Below are positions 1 through 8,348 of a stretch of 64,000 nucleotides of DNA, in pieces (the stretch's first letter is position 1; every line of letters starts with the position of its first letter). Location of the stretch: assembly GCA_007693535.1 (NCBI GenBank), contig REDK01000107.1:1-64000 (forward strand). The letters run 5' to 3'. Below the pieces are notes generated by a model. That model ran no database searches and had not been told where the DNA came from. It was given only the letters and a program-made list of their open reading frames with translations. The position numbers and the translations under genes are program-made. Source of the DNA: Chromatiaceae bacterium (lineage in GTDB: Bacteria > Pseudomonadota > Gammaproteobacteria > Chromatiales > Chromatiaceae).

Positions 1-103
1 TGGAGACCCTCTCATGCCGCTCCGCCGCTTGCGCGGCTCCCGGACGGCACGCGGCGAGCCGTGGAAAATCGCGACAGCGCAGATGTCTCCAGGCGATCGC
101 GGC

Positions 104-132
104 TTGCGCTCCGCAAGTTCCGCGCATATACT
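104..132 (+). promoter_or_regulatory. sigma70-type promoter of the initiator tRNA
   Basis: TTGCGC at 104-109 and TATACT at 127-132 are separated by 17 bases, and the tRNA begins 12 bases after the -10 element. Nothing else is recognisable in bases 1-103. Confidence 0.7.
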
Positions 133-144
133 GAGTCGCTCAGT

Positions 145-221
<77 letters not shown>

Positions 222-230
222 CATCCAATA

Positions 231-262
231 GGGCCTATCGCGGAAGCGGTAAGCCCTTTTTT
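231..262 (+). terminator. intrinsic terminator of tRNA-fMet
   Basis: An 11-pair stem with one mismatch and one G-U pair (231-241 with 246-256) closes a GGAA loop and is followed directly by six T residues (257-262). Confidence 0.85.
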
Positions 263-341
263 GTTGCCTGCGCGGTCTTGCAGGCGCTGGTGATCAGGGC
301 TGGAAGCCCTGACTATGCACAGTGCCCGAGCCGCTGGCCGC

Positions 342-364
342 GATCACGATCACGATCACGATCA
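342..364. repeat. 6-base tandem repeat, unit GATCAC, 3.8 copies
   Basis: GATCAC is repeated perfectly between the tRNA terminator and the 3' end of minE. Short hexamer arrays like this are prone to slippage; no function is evident. Confidence 0.8.
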
Positions 365-382
365 AGGCCGGGAACGGCGGCC

Positions 383-655
383 TCAGGAGCGTGCACTGCC
401 CTCCGGCAGGATGATGTTGAGTTCGAGGATCTCGTGGGTGTCTTCCTGCTCGTATTTGACTGAGATTGCGCTGTTGTCGACTTCCACATATTTGCGGATC
501 ACGGCCAGGATCTCCTGCTGCAACTGCGGGATGTAGGACGGGCGATCGCGGGTGGACCGATCGTGGGCGACCAGGATCTGCAGACGTTCCTTGGCCACCG
601 CGGCACTGCCGCGACCGCGGCTGGCGGGACTGCGAAAATAGTCGAGCAGGCCCAT
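383..655 (-). CDS. minE: MinE, cell division topological specificity factor
   Basis: MinE stimulates the ATPase of membrane-bound MinD and drives the Min oscillation that keeps the division ring at mid-cell. The 90-residue length is normal for the family. An amphipathic N-terminus (GLLDYF) is followed by the MinD-contact segment RLQILVAHDR at residues 24-33 and the dimerisation domain from about residue 36 to the end. It starts at an ATG three bases after the minD stop, so the two are almost certainly translationally coupled. It is the last gene of minC-minD-minE. A GC-rich hairpin without a clear T tract lies just downstream. Confidence 0.97.
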   Translation of the reverse strand: MGLLDYFRSPASRGRGSAAVAKERLQILVAHDRSTRDRPSYIPQLQQEILAVIRKYVEVDNSAISVKYEQEDTHEILELNIILPEGSARS

Positions 656-658
656 GGG

Positions 659-1468
659 TCACCCCCCGAAGAGACGGCTGAATAGCCTCTTCTTCCCTGA
701 TTCGAGAAAACGCATCGGTATCTCCTCCCCAAGGTAGCGCGCCACCATGTCGGCATAGGCCTGGCCCGCGTCGGACTCGCTGTCGAGAATCACCGGCACC
801 CCCGCGTTGGAGGCATTGAGCACGGCCTGGGATTCAGGAACCACACCGAGCAGCTTGAGCGACAGGATCTCCTGGACATCGGCAACGCTCAGCATCTCGC
901 CGCGAGCCACCCGCTCCGGTGCGTAGCGGGTCAGCAGCAGATGCTCGCGAATCGGCTCTTCATCGTGCTCGGCACGACGTGACTTGCTGGCCAGGATGCC
1001 GAGCATACGATCGGAGTCGCGCACCGAGGAGACCTCGGGATTGGTTACCACCACCGCATCATCAGCATAGTACATGGCCATGGTGGCACCGTGCTCGATG
1101 CCGGCCGGCGAATCGCAAATGACGAAGTCGTAGCTCTCGCCCAGTTGCGCCAGCACCTCGCCGACGCCCTCCTTGCTCAAGGCATCCTTGTCGCGGGTCT
1201 GGGAGGCGGGCAGCACATACAGGTTGTCGCAGCGCTTATCGCGGATCAGTGCCTGATTGAGATTGGCCTCACCGTTGATGACATTGACGAAGTCATAGAC
1301 CACGCGGCGCTCGCAGCCCATGATGAGATCGAGATTGCGCAGCCCCACGTCGAAATCGACAACGGCTGTGCGATGACCGCGCTGGGCCAGGCCCATGGCC
1401 ATGGCGGCGGCAGTCGTGGTCTTGCCGACTCCACCCTTGCCGGAGGTGATGACGATGATTCTGGCCAA
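659..1468 (-). CDS. minD: MinD, septum-site-determining ATPase
   Basis: MinD is a membrane-associated ParA/MinD-family ATPase that recruits MinC and is released from the membrane by MinE. The deviant Walker A GKGGVGKT lies at residues 10-17, followed by the VDFDVGLRNLD switch region. The C-terminus ends in a basic amphipathic helix (FLESGKKRLFSRLFGG), the membrane-targeting sequence. The start codon is TTG at 1466-1468, supported by GGGAGA seven bases upstream; no ATG precedes the conserved N-terminus. It lies about 70 bases after minC and three before minE. Length (269 residues) matches E. coli MinD. Confidence 0.97.
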   Translation of the reverse strand: MARIIVITSGKGGVGKTTTAAAMAMGLAQRGHRTAVVDFDVGLRNLDLIMGCERRVVYDFVNVINGEANLNQALIRDKRCDNLYVLPASQTRDKDALSKEGVGEVLAQLGESYDFVICDSPAGIEHGATMAMYYADDAVVVTNPEVSSVRDSDRMLGILASKSRRAEHDEEPIREHLLLTRYAPERVARGEMLSVADVQEILSLKLLGVVPESQAVLNASNAGVPVILDSESDAGQAYADMVARYLGEEIPMRFLESGKKRLFSRLFGG

Positions 1469-1538
1469 GGACTTGTCTCCCTAAACCTGTGCGTAGTCGT
1501 TGGAGTACGATGATGATCGCAACGCGGCCGGTGCCGCG

Positions 1539-2450
1539 CTACAGGGGATCGATCCGCAACACCTCGTGGTCCAGAAAGATCTGGACCTGGCGGCCGCGCA
1601 ATTCTGCCGGGATATTTTCGCTGACCCGGTAATGGCCAGCGATGGAGACAAGCTCTGCCTGCAGGTCACTGCAAAAGATGCGCGCCGCCTTGTTGCCCCG
1701 CAGACCAGCCATGGCACGACCGCGCAGCGGGCCGTAGACATGAATACTACCATCAGCCATCAGATCGGCCCCGGAACTGACCGGAGCAATCACGGTCATG
1801 TCGCCTCCCGCCGCATAGACCCGCTGCCCTGAACGCACCGGCCGGGTGATCAGCGACACCGTCTGATCCACGCCACTGGAAAGGTTGGCTGCACCGTTGC
1901 TATCGGCGGGCTCCGTCTCCGAGGTCTCGGTCCCCGCCGGCCGGCTACCGGCACGGGCGCGCGACTTCAATACATCGGCAAGGATGGCCAACTCCATCGC
2001 CTGCGCGGCCTGGTGCTGCTCGGCATTGCCGCCACGCACCCCCACCGGGATCATCCCCAACCCGCGCAGCAGCCCCACCAGTTGTGGAAAGTCGACCGCA
2101 TCCTCGGCCTCGGTGAGGGCACCAAGATCGACCACGACCGGGGTATTGCGGAAGAAGCCCGGGGCTTGCTCCACCCGGGCGGCCAGTTCCTCGGCAACCG
2201 CGTCCATGTCCAGTGCCAGCAGACGCAATACCGGCAAGGTGAACGCCGCCGCCTTCATTTCGAAGCTGGGATTGAGCGGACGTGCCGCCTGGCCGGAACC
2301 GGCGGCGCCCGAAGGATTGGTGGGTGCGAACGATGGCACGGGTGGCGAGGTCGCGGCTGGTGGGATGGAGAACCGCGGCGCTGCCGGCACTCGAGGTATC
2401 GGCAGCGCCGCATCGGGGATGCATGCTAACCCGTGCCAGGGCACGCGCAT
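1539..2450 (-). CDS. minC: MinC, septum-site-determining inhibitor
   Basis: MinC inhibits FtsZ polymerisation away from mid-cell as a MinD partner. The family N-terminal domain begins near residue 62 (FEMKAAAFTLPVLRL) and runs to about 165. A low-complexity linker follows, then the C-terminal beta-helix from about residue 195, which binds MinD and dimerises (GGDMTVIAPVSSGADLMADG). About 60 proline/alanine-rich residues precede the normal domain. The true start is uncertain: the ATG at 2450 has no clear ribosome binding site, and an internal GTG near 2340 is an alternative. Either way it is longer than the 231-residue E. coli protein. Confidence 0.93.
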   Translation of the reverse strand: MRVPWHGLACIPDAALPIPRVPAAPRFSIPPAATSPPVPSFAPTNPSGAAGSGQAARPLNPSFEMKAAAFTLPVLRLLALDMDAVAEELAARVEQAPGFFRNTPVVVDLGALTEAEDAVDFPQLVGLLRGLGMIPVGVRGGNAEQHQAAQAMELAILADVLKSRARAGSRPAGTETSETEPADSNGAANLSSGVDQTVSLITRPVRSGQRVYAAGGDMTVIAPVSSGADLMADGSIHVYGPLRGRAMAGLRGNKAARIFCSDLQAELVSIAGHYRVSENIPAELRGRQVQIFLDHEVLRIDPL

Positions 2451-2515
2451 AGAGACATGCTGATCGATTGGCCGTGCACGCTAACCTCGCTGACCACGGC
2501 ATCCGCGCCCGCGGC

Positions 2516-2860
2516 TCAGCCCGGCGGCCACTGTAGCGGACGCCCGCCGAGCACGTGCAGGTGCAGGTGAAGAACGGTCTGCCCGCCAGCGGCATTACAG
2601 TTGATCACGGTGCGATACCCGGCCTTGGCGATGCCCTCCTGACGGGCGACCTTCGCCGCAGCCACCAGCAGCTTGCCGAGTAATGGGGCATCTTGGTCAT
2701 CGACCTGCTCCAGCGAGGGCAGTGGCTGGCGCGGAATCACCAGGATGTGCACCGGGGCCTGGGGATTGAGGTCGCGAAAGGCCACCACATCGGCGTCTTC
2801 GTAGACGATGTCGGCCGTGATCTCGCCAGCGGCGATTTTACCGAAGATGGTATCGGACAT
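2516..2860 (-). CDS. HIT-family nucleotide-binding protein (HinT-like)
   Basis: A 114-residue histidine-triad protein of the HinT branch, which hydrolyses nucleoside phosphoramidates and AMP-lysine-type substrates in the cytoplasm. The active-site triad HLHLHVLGG puts histidines at residues 98, 100 and 102. The N-terminus MSDTIFGKIAAGEI is typical of HinT and fixes the ATG at 2858-2860. Downstream of recR on the same strand with a gap of about 75 bases, it probably ends the dnaX-ybaB-recR run. The physiological substrate cannot be told from sequence. Confidence 0.93.
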   Translation of the reverse strand: MSDTIFGKIAAGEITADIVYEDADVVAFRDLNPQAPVHILVIPRQPLPSLEQVDDQDAPLLGKLLVAAAKVARQEGIAKAGYRTVINCNAAGGQTVLHLHLHVLGGRPLQWPPG

Positions 2861-2936
2861 GACTGCCTCTGCCGGTGAAAGGAAACCAAGCAATATGCAC
2901 GTCTGGGGCTCGGTGACGCACGGCTGCCGGGATCGG

Positions 2937-3533
2937 CTACAAGACCCGACGCCCGGCGAAGGCATGCGCCAGGGTGCCGCCATCGACGTATTCCAGCTCG
3001 CCGCCGAGTGGCACGCCATGCGCGATCCGGGTCAGGCGCAGCGCCGCGCCGCGGGCCAGTTCTTCGATATAGAGGGCCGTGGCGTTACCCTCGATGGTCG
3101 AGCTGACGGCCAGGATTGCTTCGCGGACCACGCCATCATGCAGCCGGGTCGCCAGCCGCTCCAGCTCCAGTTCGGCGGGCCCGATCCCATCGAGTGGCGA
3201 CAGGCGCCCGCCGAGCACGAAATACAGGCCCCGATAATCAGTGGCCTGTTCGATGGCCACCAGATCGGCAGGCTGTTCGACGATACAGAGCAATGCGGGG
3301 TCGCGCCGGGGATTGGCGCAGATGTCGCACACTGGTTGCTCGGTCAGGGTGCGGCAGCGTTCACAGCGGCCGATACGCGTCATCGCCTCAGCCATTACCG
3401 CCGCCAGTTCGCGCCCGGCCGCCCGGTCGCGCTGCAGCAGATAGAAGGCCATACGCTGTGCCGACTTGGGGCCGACCCCAGGCAGGGCGCGCAGCGCCTC
3501 GATCAGCTGCGTCAACAGACTCTGATCAGGCAT
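2937..3533 (-). CDS. recR: RecR, recombination mediator
   Basis: RecR acts with RecO/RecF to load RecA on gapped DNA. The 198-residue protein has an N-terminal helix-hairpin-helix ([14 protein letters not shown], about residues 17-30), a C4 zinc finger (Cys57, 60, 69, 72), a Toprim domain starting around residue 78, and a C-terminal Walker-B-like segment. The ATG at 3533 gives the canonical start [10 protein letters not shown]; longer in-frame options lack similarity. The order dnaX, ybaB, recR on one strand is a widely conserved cluster. Confidence 0.97.
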   Translation of the reverse strand: MPDQSLLTQLIEALRALPGVGPKSAQRMAFYLLQRDRAAGRELAAVMAEAMTRIGRCERCRTLTEQPVCDICANPRRDPALLCIVEQPADLVAIEQATDYRGLYFVLGGRLSPLDGIGPAELELERLATRLHDGVVREAILAVSSTIEGNATALYIEELARGAALRLTRIAHGVPLGGELEYVDGGTLAHAFAGRRVL

Positions 3534-3730
3534 GAAATGGCCGCCGGTTAGCGCCCGCTGCGCCCGGAGGTTCGGAAAGCGGAGCCGGCCGTCTGGTCGT
3601 CGTGTAGTGGGCGGTCGGAACCCACACCAAGGCACGGGGCCGGGCGCTCACCCGATGACTGGTGCATCTGCCGGCGCCCGAAGGCCCCGGGACAGCGCGC
3701 CGCGACGCAAGCAACCATCGGTGCGCCGAC

Positions 3731-4054
3731 TCAGAATGGTAGCTTCATGCCCGGGGGCAACGGCAGCCCGGCAGTGATCTCGGCCATGTTTTCCTGCACC
3801 TTCTCGCCGACCCGGCGGACGGCATCGTTGACCGCGGCGGCGATCAGGTCCTCGAGCATCTCCTGGTCGTCGCCGAGCAGCGAGGGATCAATCGCCACCC
3901 GGCGCACCTCGTGGCGACCGGTCATGGTGACCTTGACCATGCCCCCGCCAGACTCGCCAACGACCTCCTCTTGGGCGAGCCGCTCCTGCGAGCGCTTGAG
4001 ATCCTCCTGCATCTTCTGGGCCTGCTTGAGCATATTGCCGAGACCACCCTTCAT
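3731..4054 (-). CDS. YbaB/EbfC nucleoid-associated protein
   Basis: A 107-residue YbaB/EbfC family DNA-binding protein that forms a tweezer-like homodimer and acts as a nucleoid-associated factor. Visible family features are the N-terminal coiled coil ([20 protein letters not shown]), the glycine-rich turn ([14 protein letters not shown]), the RVAIDPSLL strand, and the Met/Pro-rich end ([11 protein letters not shown]). The ATG at 4054 is the canonical start. It lies 31 bases after dnaX and 197 before recR, so it probably shares a transcript with dnaX. Confidence 0.96.
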   Translation of the reverse strand: MKGGLGNMLKQAQKMQEDLKRSQERLAQEEVVGESGGGMVKVTMTGRHEVRRVAIDPSLLGDDQEMLEDLIAAAVNDAVRRVGEKVQENMAEITAGLPLPPGMKLPF

Positions 4055-4085
4055 CGCCTGTACCTCGCCTCTGTGTCGATTACTG

Positions 4086-5873
4086 TCAGTCCGCCGCCTG
4101 GATGCTGTCGGGCAGCCAGTCGGCATCGAAACGCTGTTGCAGTTCGCACGCCGCTGGATCGGCGGCGAGCAGGTCCGCAGCCGCGGCCCGGTGCCGCGCC
4201 TGATCCTCGGCCCGGCGCGCGGCCGGGGTCGCGGTGCCGCGCGCACTGGCAGAGGCATCGGCAGGCGCACTGGCGTCGATCTCCAGTCGCACCGTGCCAC
4301 CGAGGGCCACGCTCAGGGCCTCGGTGAGGCGCGCCTCGACCGCCGCCGCGCGCAGATGTCGCAGGCTCGGGTCCAGATGCAGGCACAGCCGCCGCCCGTC
4401 CCAGTGCCGAAACGCGCAATGCTGGACGAGTTGGCTGGCGAGTCCGGTCAGCGCCATGCCCTGCACCAGGCGATACCAATCCTCGGGACCGGTCAGCGAC
4501 GGCCGCTGCGGCTCTTCATCCGGCCGACGAGCTGACGCGGAGTCGGCACGGGGCTTAGGCTCCAGGCTGTCACCGGCCAGCTCCGCCGCGGGCGCTGCCG
4601 GCCCTGAGGTAGAACTGGGCGCTGGTGTGTGGGTAGCCGCAGAGGTCGCCGCGGGGGGGGCGGCACCAGATACCAGGCCGGCGGAGCGCCTAGCTGTGGT
4701 GGGCGCTGCCGTCGCTGGGGTCTCCGAGGCGGCGCTCGCGGCCGGACCCGGGGCCCCTGCGCGATCAGCGCCGGTATTGGTCTCGCCATCGTCGGGCCGA
4801 AACGCGAGTGCCCGCAGCAGAACCATCTCCAAGCCGCTGCGCGGGTCCGGGGCGAGTGGCAGATCGGCCTGGCCCAGCAGCATGATCTGATAGAACAGTT
4901 GCACATCCTCAGCGGGGATGCGCGCGGCCAGGGCGGTGATGCGCTCCCGATCCGGATCATCGATGGCCAGGGTCGCAGGAACCTGCTGGGCCAGGGCAAG
5001 GCGATGGAGCATGGCGATCAGGTCCGCCAGCACCCCGGCGAAGTCCGGGGTGAGTTCGGCGATCCGCGCCACCTCGGCCAGCACCCGTGCCCCATCGCTG
5101 GCAGCCAAAGCGGCAAGCAGGTCCAGGGTGAGATCGCCGCCGCGGGTACCGAGCATCGCGCGCACATCGGCCTCGCCGACCCGTCCGGCACCGAAGGCGA
5201 TCGCCTGATCGAGCAGGCTCAGCCCATCGCGCATGCTGCCGTCGGCGGCGCGCGCCAGCAGGTTCAGGGCACCAGCCTCGAAATCGACGCCCTCAGCCCG
5301 CAGCACGGTCTCGAACTGGCCACGGATCTGGGTCGGCAGCAGGCGCTTGAGATTGAACTGCAGGCAACGCGACAGGACCGTGGCCGGCAGTTTTTGCGGA
5401 TCGGTGGTGGCGAGGACGAACTTCACGTGCGGCGGGGGCTCCTCCAGCGTCTTCAGCAGGGCATTGAAGCTGCTGGTGGAGAACATGTGTACCTCGTCGA
5501 TCAGGTACACCTTGAAGCGCCCGCGCACCGGCGCGAAGGGAACATTATCGAGCAGATCCCGGGTCTGATCCACCTTGGTCCGGGAAGCGGCGTCCACCTC
5601 GATCAGGTCCACATAGCGCCCGCTGTCGATCTCCACACAGGTACTGCAGACGCCGCAGGGTGTGGGACCGATACCCTGCTCGCAGTTCAGCGTCTTGGCC
5701 AGGATGCGGGCGATGGTGGTCTTGCCGACCCCGCGGGTGCCGGTGAATAGGTAAGCATGGTGCAGTTGACCCCGCTCCAGCGCATTCACCAGGGCGCGCA
5801 CTACGTGCTCTTGGCCGACCAGATCAGCAAAGGTGCGCGGGCGCCACTTGCGGGCCAAGACCTGGTAGGTCAT
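4086..5873 (-). CDS. dnaX: DnaX, DNA polymerase III tau (and possibly gamma) subunit
   Basis: This is the clamp-loader ATPase of the replisome. The 595-residue product has the canonical start [15 protein letters not shown] at ATG 5873, Walker A GTRGVGKT at residues 45-52, a zinc module with cysteines at 64, 73, 76 and 79, the Walker B LIDEVHM, and the sensor/lid domains to about residue 370. A Pro/Ala-rich linker and a C-terminal tau-specific domain follow. In the linker a run of eight C residues (mRNA sense, 4653-4660) sits at codons 405-407; a -1 shift there would end at a TGA at 4570-4572, giving about 434 residues, close to the 431 of E. coli gamma. Whether this happens is unproven. 4.5S RNA lies upstream. 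Confidence 0.96.
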   Translation of the reverse strand: MTYQVLARKWRPRTFADLVGQEHVVRALVNALERGQLHHAYLFTGTRGVGKTTIARILAKTLNCEQGIGPTPCGVCSTCVEIDSGRYVDLIEVDAASRTKVDQTRDLLDNVPFAPVRGRFKVYLIDEVHMFSTSSFNALLKTLEEPPPHVKFVLATTDPQKLPATVLSRCLQFNLKRLLPTQIRGQFETVLRAEGVDFEAGALNLLARAADGSMRDGLSLLDQAIAFGAGRVGEADVRAMLGTRGGDLTLDLLAALAASDGARVLAEVARIAELTPDFAGVLADLIAMLHRLALAQQVPATLAIDDPDRERITALAARIPAEDVQLFYQIMLLGQADLPLAPDPRSGLEMVLLRALAFRPDDGETNTGADRAGAPGPAASAASETPATAAPTTARRSAGLVSGAAPPAATSAATHTPAPSSTSGPAAPAAELAGDSLEPKPRADSASARRPDEEPQRPSLTGPEDWYRLVQGMALTGLASQLVQHCAFRHWDGRRLCLHLDPSLRHLRAAAVEARLTEALSVALGGTVRLEIDASAPADASASARGTATPAARRAEDQARHRAAAADLLAADPAACELQQRFDADWLPDSIQAAD

Positions 5874-6070
5874 TGGATCAAGCCCGCGGGATGGAAGGCT
5901 GACCGACCATCCGGTGACACGAACATCGCGGCCGGGGCGTTGGGCAGGATCGGGATGACGCGGGGCGGAGCCATGCGGACGAGTGTAGCGCAGTGCCGGT
6001 GATATCCGCACCCGGCGGGGGAGGACCGACCCGAGGTCGGGCGCAGCACCGCCGGCTCCGCGCTCGCAGC

Positions 6071-6099
6071 AAGCGCCCGGCGCAGTCGGGACCGGGCGC
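6071..6099 (-). terminator. candidate terminator of 4.5S RNA
   Basis: A perfect 8-pair GC stem (6092-6099 with 6073-6080) with an 11-base loop lies about 23 bases past the RNA end. Only two T residues follow, so termination is plausible but weak. Confidence 0.4.
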
Positions 6100-6121
6100 G
6101 GGGGCTGACGGCGGCAATGGG

Positions 6122-6235
6122 TGGCGGATCGCACCAGCCGCACCCCGGCGCCCGCATCCACCGCTGCGGCTGCTCCCTTCCGGGCCTGACCGGGTTCACG
6201 GCTTCGCGTCGCGAGGGGACCGGCACGATCCACCA
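6122..6235 (-). ncRNA. ffs: 4.5S (signal recognition particle) RNA
   Basis: The minus strand carries the universally conserved SRP RNA core GGTCAGGCCCGGAAGGGAGC, which includes the GGAA tetraloop and the asymmetric loop that bind the M domain of Ffh. The 5' end (GGTGGATCG) pairs with the 3' end (CGATCCGCC) with one G-U pair, giving a single long hairpin of about 114 bases, the usual bacterial short-form length. It lies upstream of dnaX on the same strand, a placement also seen in Bacillus. Ends are set by the terminal pairing and are accurate to a few bases. Confidence 0.93.
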
Positions 6236-6251
6236 TAGAAATTCTGTCGAG

Positions 6252-6273
6252 CCCGGTGCACACCCGGTGCACA
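6252..6273. repeat. tandem 11-base direct repeat upstream of ffs
   Basis: CCCGGTGCACA occurs twice head to tail. Each copy holds the palindrome GGTGCACC-like core TGCA. It lies in the promoter region of the SRP RNA. Confidence 0.75.
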
Positions 6274-6274
6274 C

Positions 6275-6304
6275 AGGGTTGCTCGAGTCAGGGTTGCCCG
6301 GGTC
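6275..6304. repeat. tandem imperfect 15-base direct repeat upstream of ffs
   Basis: AGGGTTGCTCGAGTC is followed directly by AGGGTTGCCCGGGTC (two differences). With the 11-base repeat it forms about 50 bases of repeated DNA where the ffs promoter should be. Confidence 0.7.
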
Positions 6305-6429
6305 AGGGCAGCCGTGGCGCGTGCGCAGGACTGACCGAATCCAGAAGTCTAGCGGACGACCCGATGACTGACAACCAGAGAAACTTGCTAGAGTGTCGGC
6401 CCTGCTCCACCCACCACAGGCACGCCCCG

Positions 6430-7698
6430 ATGCCCAAGCGCCTGCTGCTAGCGCTGCTGTTCGCCTGCATCGGCATGCTGATCGGACCCGGCCGCCTGGC
6501 TGCCGACGACGACAACGAGGCGACCCGCTGGGATCGCTACCGCACTACCGCCGCGGACTGGTGGCAACGCTCACGCGCGGCCACCCACTCGGCCTGGGAA
6601 TCGGCCTGGGAACAGGCTCGCGCCGCCTTGAGCCCGGCCGAGGCAGATGCCTTCCAGCAAGTCTGGACCGGGGTCCTGCCGCGCCTGGAGGCCGGCCTGG
6701 CACTGCAGGAGGTGCGCCGGGAGCTGCCGGAACGGGCCTGGTTCCGCCGCGACCAGACCGACGCCGATGCCGACCTCGATGCCCTGCTCGGCGAGGCCGT
6801 GGCGCTGCTCTCCACCTCGCCGGTGCAGCAGTACCGGACCCGCATCCAGGCCCTGCAGGCCGAGATCCTGCGCGCCCGCGCCGATCTCGACACCTACCGG
6901 CGCCAGCGGGTGGCCGCCCCGGCCGAGTCTCGGTTCGGTCGCAACCAGGCCGACTACGACGCCCTGATCGCCCGTCGCCAGGCCGACATCCGCGGCTATC
7001 AGGCCGAACGCGATGCCATCAAGGCGACCTTCGCCAATGAACTGCGCGGCATTGGGCTGGCGCTGACGCCGGACCAGGTGGAACTACTGCTGGCCACCGT
7101 GGTGGGCGACAACCTGGTCGATCTCGGCATCGTCTTCGACAACGTCAAGGCGATCACCGAGCAACTGGAGCGGCTGGTCCGCGAGAGCGGCGAGGACCTA
7201 CAGAGCGCCCGGCGCTATTACGGCATGTACGTGATCCTGCTGCGGGCGCTGGCCCACATGCACACCGAGGTCGAGACGCGGATCGCGACCGTTTACCTGC
7301 CCCGCATCGACGACATCGCCACCCGCGCCCGGCAATTGAGCGAAGAGACGCGGGCGCTGCGCCGGGCACAGCCGGACCAGGCCGAGTTGCTTGATGCCAA
7401 CCTGCGCGCCCAGGCTCTCACGATCGAGGCGGCCCGGGTCTATCGCGCCTATCTGCTTGAACAGCAAGCGCAGGTGGCCGCTGCCACCGCCACCCTGACC
7501 CGCGACATCGAGGCTGCCTGGAATACTTATGAAACAGTGCGTGTCTCAGGCGAGCTGGTCGACCTGGTGCAATCCAGCCAGCGCCTGATCAGCAGCCTGA
7601 TCGAGCGCGAGGTGCCGGCCCTGCGGCCGTTCCAGAACCTGGAGATGCAACGCGAATTCCAGAAGCTCACCGAGCAGTTGCGCCGGGCTGAGGGCTGA
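6430..7698 (+). CDS. secreted coiled-coil protein of unknown function
   Basis: A 422-residue protein with an N-terminal signal peptide (MPKRLLLALLFACIGMLIG, cleavage near the Ala-Ala at about 24-26). The rest is almost wholly helical, rich in Ala, Arg, Glu and Leu, with heptad-like stretches at about 140-200, 245-330 and 340-420, indicating long periplasmic coiled coils. I recognise no catalytic motif or named domain. It starts at ATG 6430, divergent from ffs, and stands alone. It could be an envelope scaffold or a periplasmic adaptor-like protein; that is only a guess from shape. Confidence 0.85.
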   Translation: MPKRLLLALLFACIGMLIGPGRLAADDDNEATRWDRYRTTAADWWQRSRAATHSAWESAWEQARAALSPAEADAFQQVWTGVLPRLEAGLALQEVRRELPERAWFRRDQTDADADLDALLGEAVALLSTSPVQQYRTRIQALQAEILRARADLDTYRRQRVAAPAESRFGRNQADYDALIARRQADIRGYQAERDAIKATFANELRGIGLALTPDQVELLLATVVGDNLVDLGIVFDNVKAITEQLERLVRESGEDLQSARRYYGMYVILLRALAHMHTEVETRIATVYLPRIDDIATRARQLSEETRALRRAQPDQAELLDANLRAQALTIEAARVYRAYLLEQQAQVAAATATLTRDIEAAWNTYETVRVSGELVDLVQSSQRLISSLIEREVPALRPFQNLEMQREFQKLTEQLRRAEG

Positions 7699-7740
7699 GA
7701 GCCAGCAGGCCGCCAGGCACGCCGGCAGCCGACCGCGTGC

Positions 7741-7920
7741 TCACTCCTCGGTCGCCACGACCACACCCTGGCCATCCTTGCCCTCCACCAGCACCAACTT
7801 GCCCAGGGTCGGATGGCGCACCGCGGTGACGGTAAAGGTTGGATAACTCCGCTCGACGACGATCTGACCCTCATCCTTCAGGTCAGCGATGACCTGCCGC
7901 TCCCCATCCAGCATGCGCAT
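7741..7920 (-). CDS. small conserved-looking protein, 59 residues
   Basis: The sequence MRMLDGERQVIADLKDEGQI... continues with alternating beta-type hydrophobics (VVERSYPTFTVTAVRHP, GKLVLVEGKDGQGVVV) and looks like a small beta-barrel or SH3-like fold. The ATG at 7920 has GGAG about eight bases upstream. A second Met two codons on is an alternative start. It is convergent with the coiled-coil gene and divergent from the DUF2325 gene. No function is recognised; coding status rests on the ribosome binding site and the protein-like composition. Confidence 0.7.
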   Translation of the reverse strand: MRMLDGERQVIADLKDEGQIVVERSYPTFTVTAVRHPTLGKLVLVEGKDGQGVVVATEE

Positions 7921-8348
7921 AGTCTTTGCTCCGCTGAGTGCCGACGGTCCGGCCCGAGTGTATGAGGTCCCCGCGCAGGGACAGCCGCGCAGGGCCTGCG
8001 CCACTGCCAGTGATCGCTGGCGTTCACTGCTGTTGCGGGGCACAGACCCGCGCCAGGATAGTGACCGAAGCCAGGTCGCACCCGCAACTGTCCGCCGCTG
8101 GTTTGGCGCTGGTTTGGTGCTGGACATTAACGATAATAGTTCTTATTCTCGTCTCTGCGCCTTCTGATGCCACCAGGGGTGTCGTCGCCAGCGCTGCGCC
8201 ATCAGCAGCCGGCCTCGCCGCACCTCGCTCAACCCTGCCAGCCAGTCCCCGGCCCGCCAGTCATGGCCAGCGCCGGGACGGTCAGCCCGCGCCTCCGACC
8301 GACGCCGCCTGCCGGCGTCGTCCACGACCCAACAGCGGAGAACTGACC
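7921..8348. other. 428-base intergenic region between the small protein and DUF2325
   Basis: No gene is seen. It holds an AT-rich Fur-box-like operator at 8129-8147 and a possible promoter TGGACA (8121-8126), 16 bases, TTATTC (8143-8148). The leader of about 200 bases after it is GC-rich and shows no recognised riboswitch. Confidence 0.5.
8129..8147. promoter_or_regulatory. Fur-box-like operator upstream of the DUF2325 gene
   Basis: AACGATAATAGTTCTTATT matches 14 of 19 positions of the consensus AATGATAATGATTATCATT and overlaps the best candidate promoter. It is an AT-rich island in otherwise GC-rich DNA. Confidence 0.55.

Noticed and set aside
342-364. CRISPR array or operator array at the GATCAC repeats
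   Set aside because: The units are six bases with no spacers; it is a simple tandem repeat.
4086-4500. Separate gene for a tau-specific domain
   Set aside because: The frame is continuous with dnaX and shows the usual C-terminal tau composition.
5874-6272. N-terminal extension of dnaX across the SRP RNA region
   Set aside because: The frame stays open, but the conserved DnaX start is at 5873 and the extension would be translated from the 4.5S RNA gene.
8040-8110. Cobalamin riboswitch
   Set aside because: ACCCGCAACTGT matches part of a B12 riboswitch core, but the other conserved blocks are missing or in the wrong order, and the downstream gene has no link to cobalamin.
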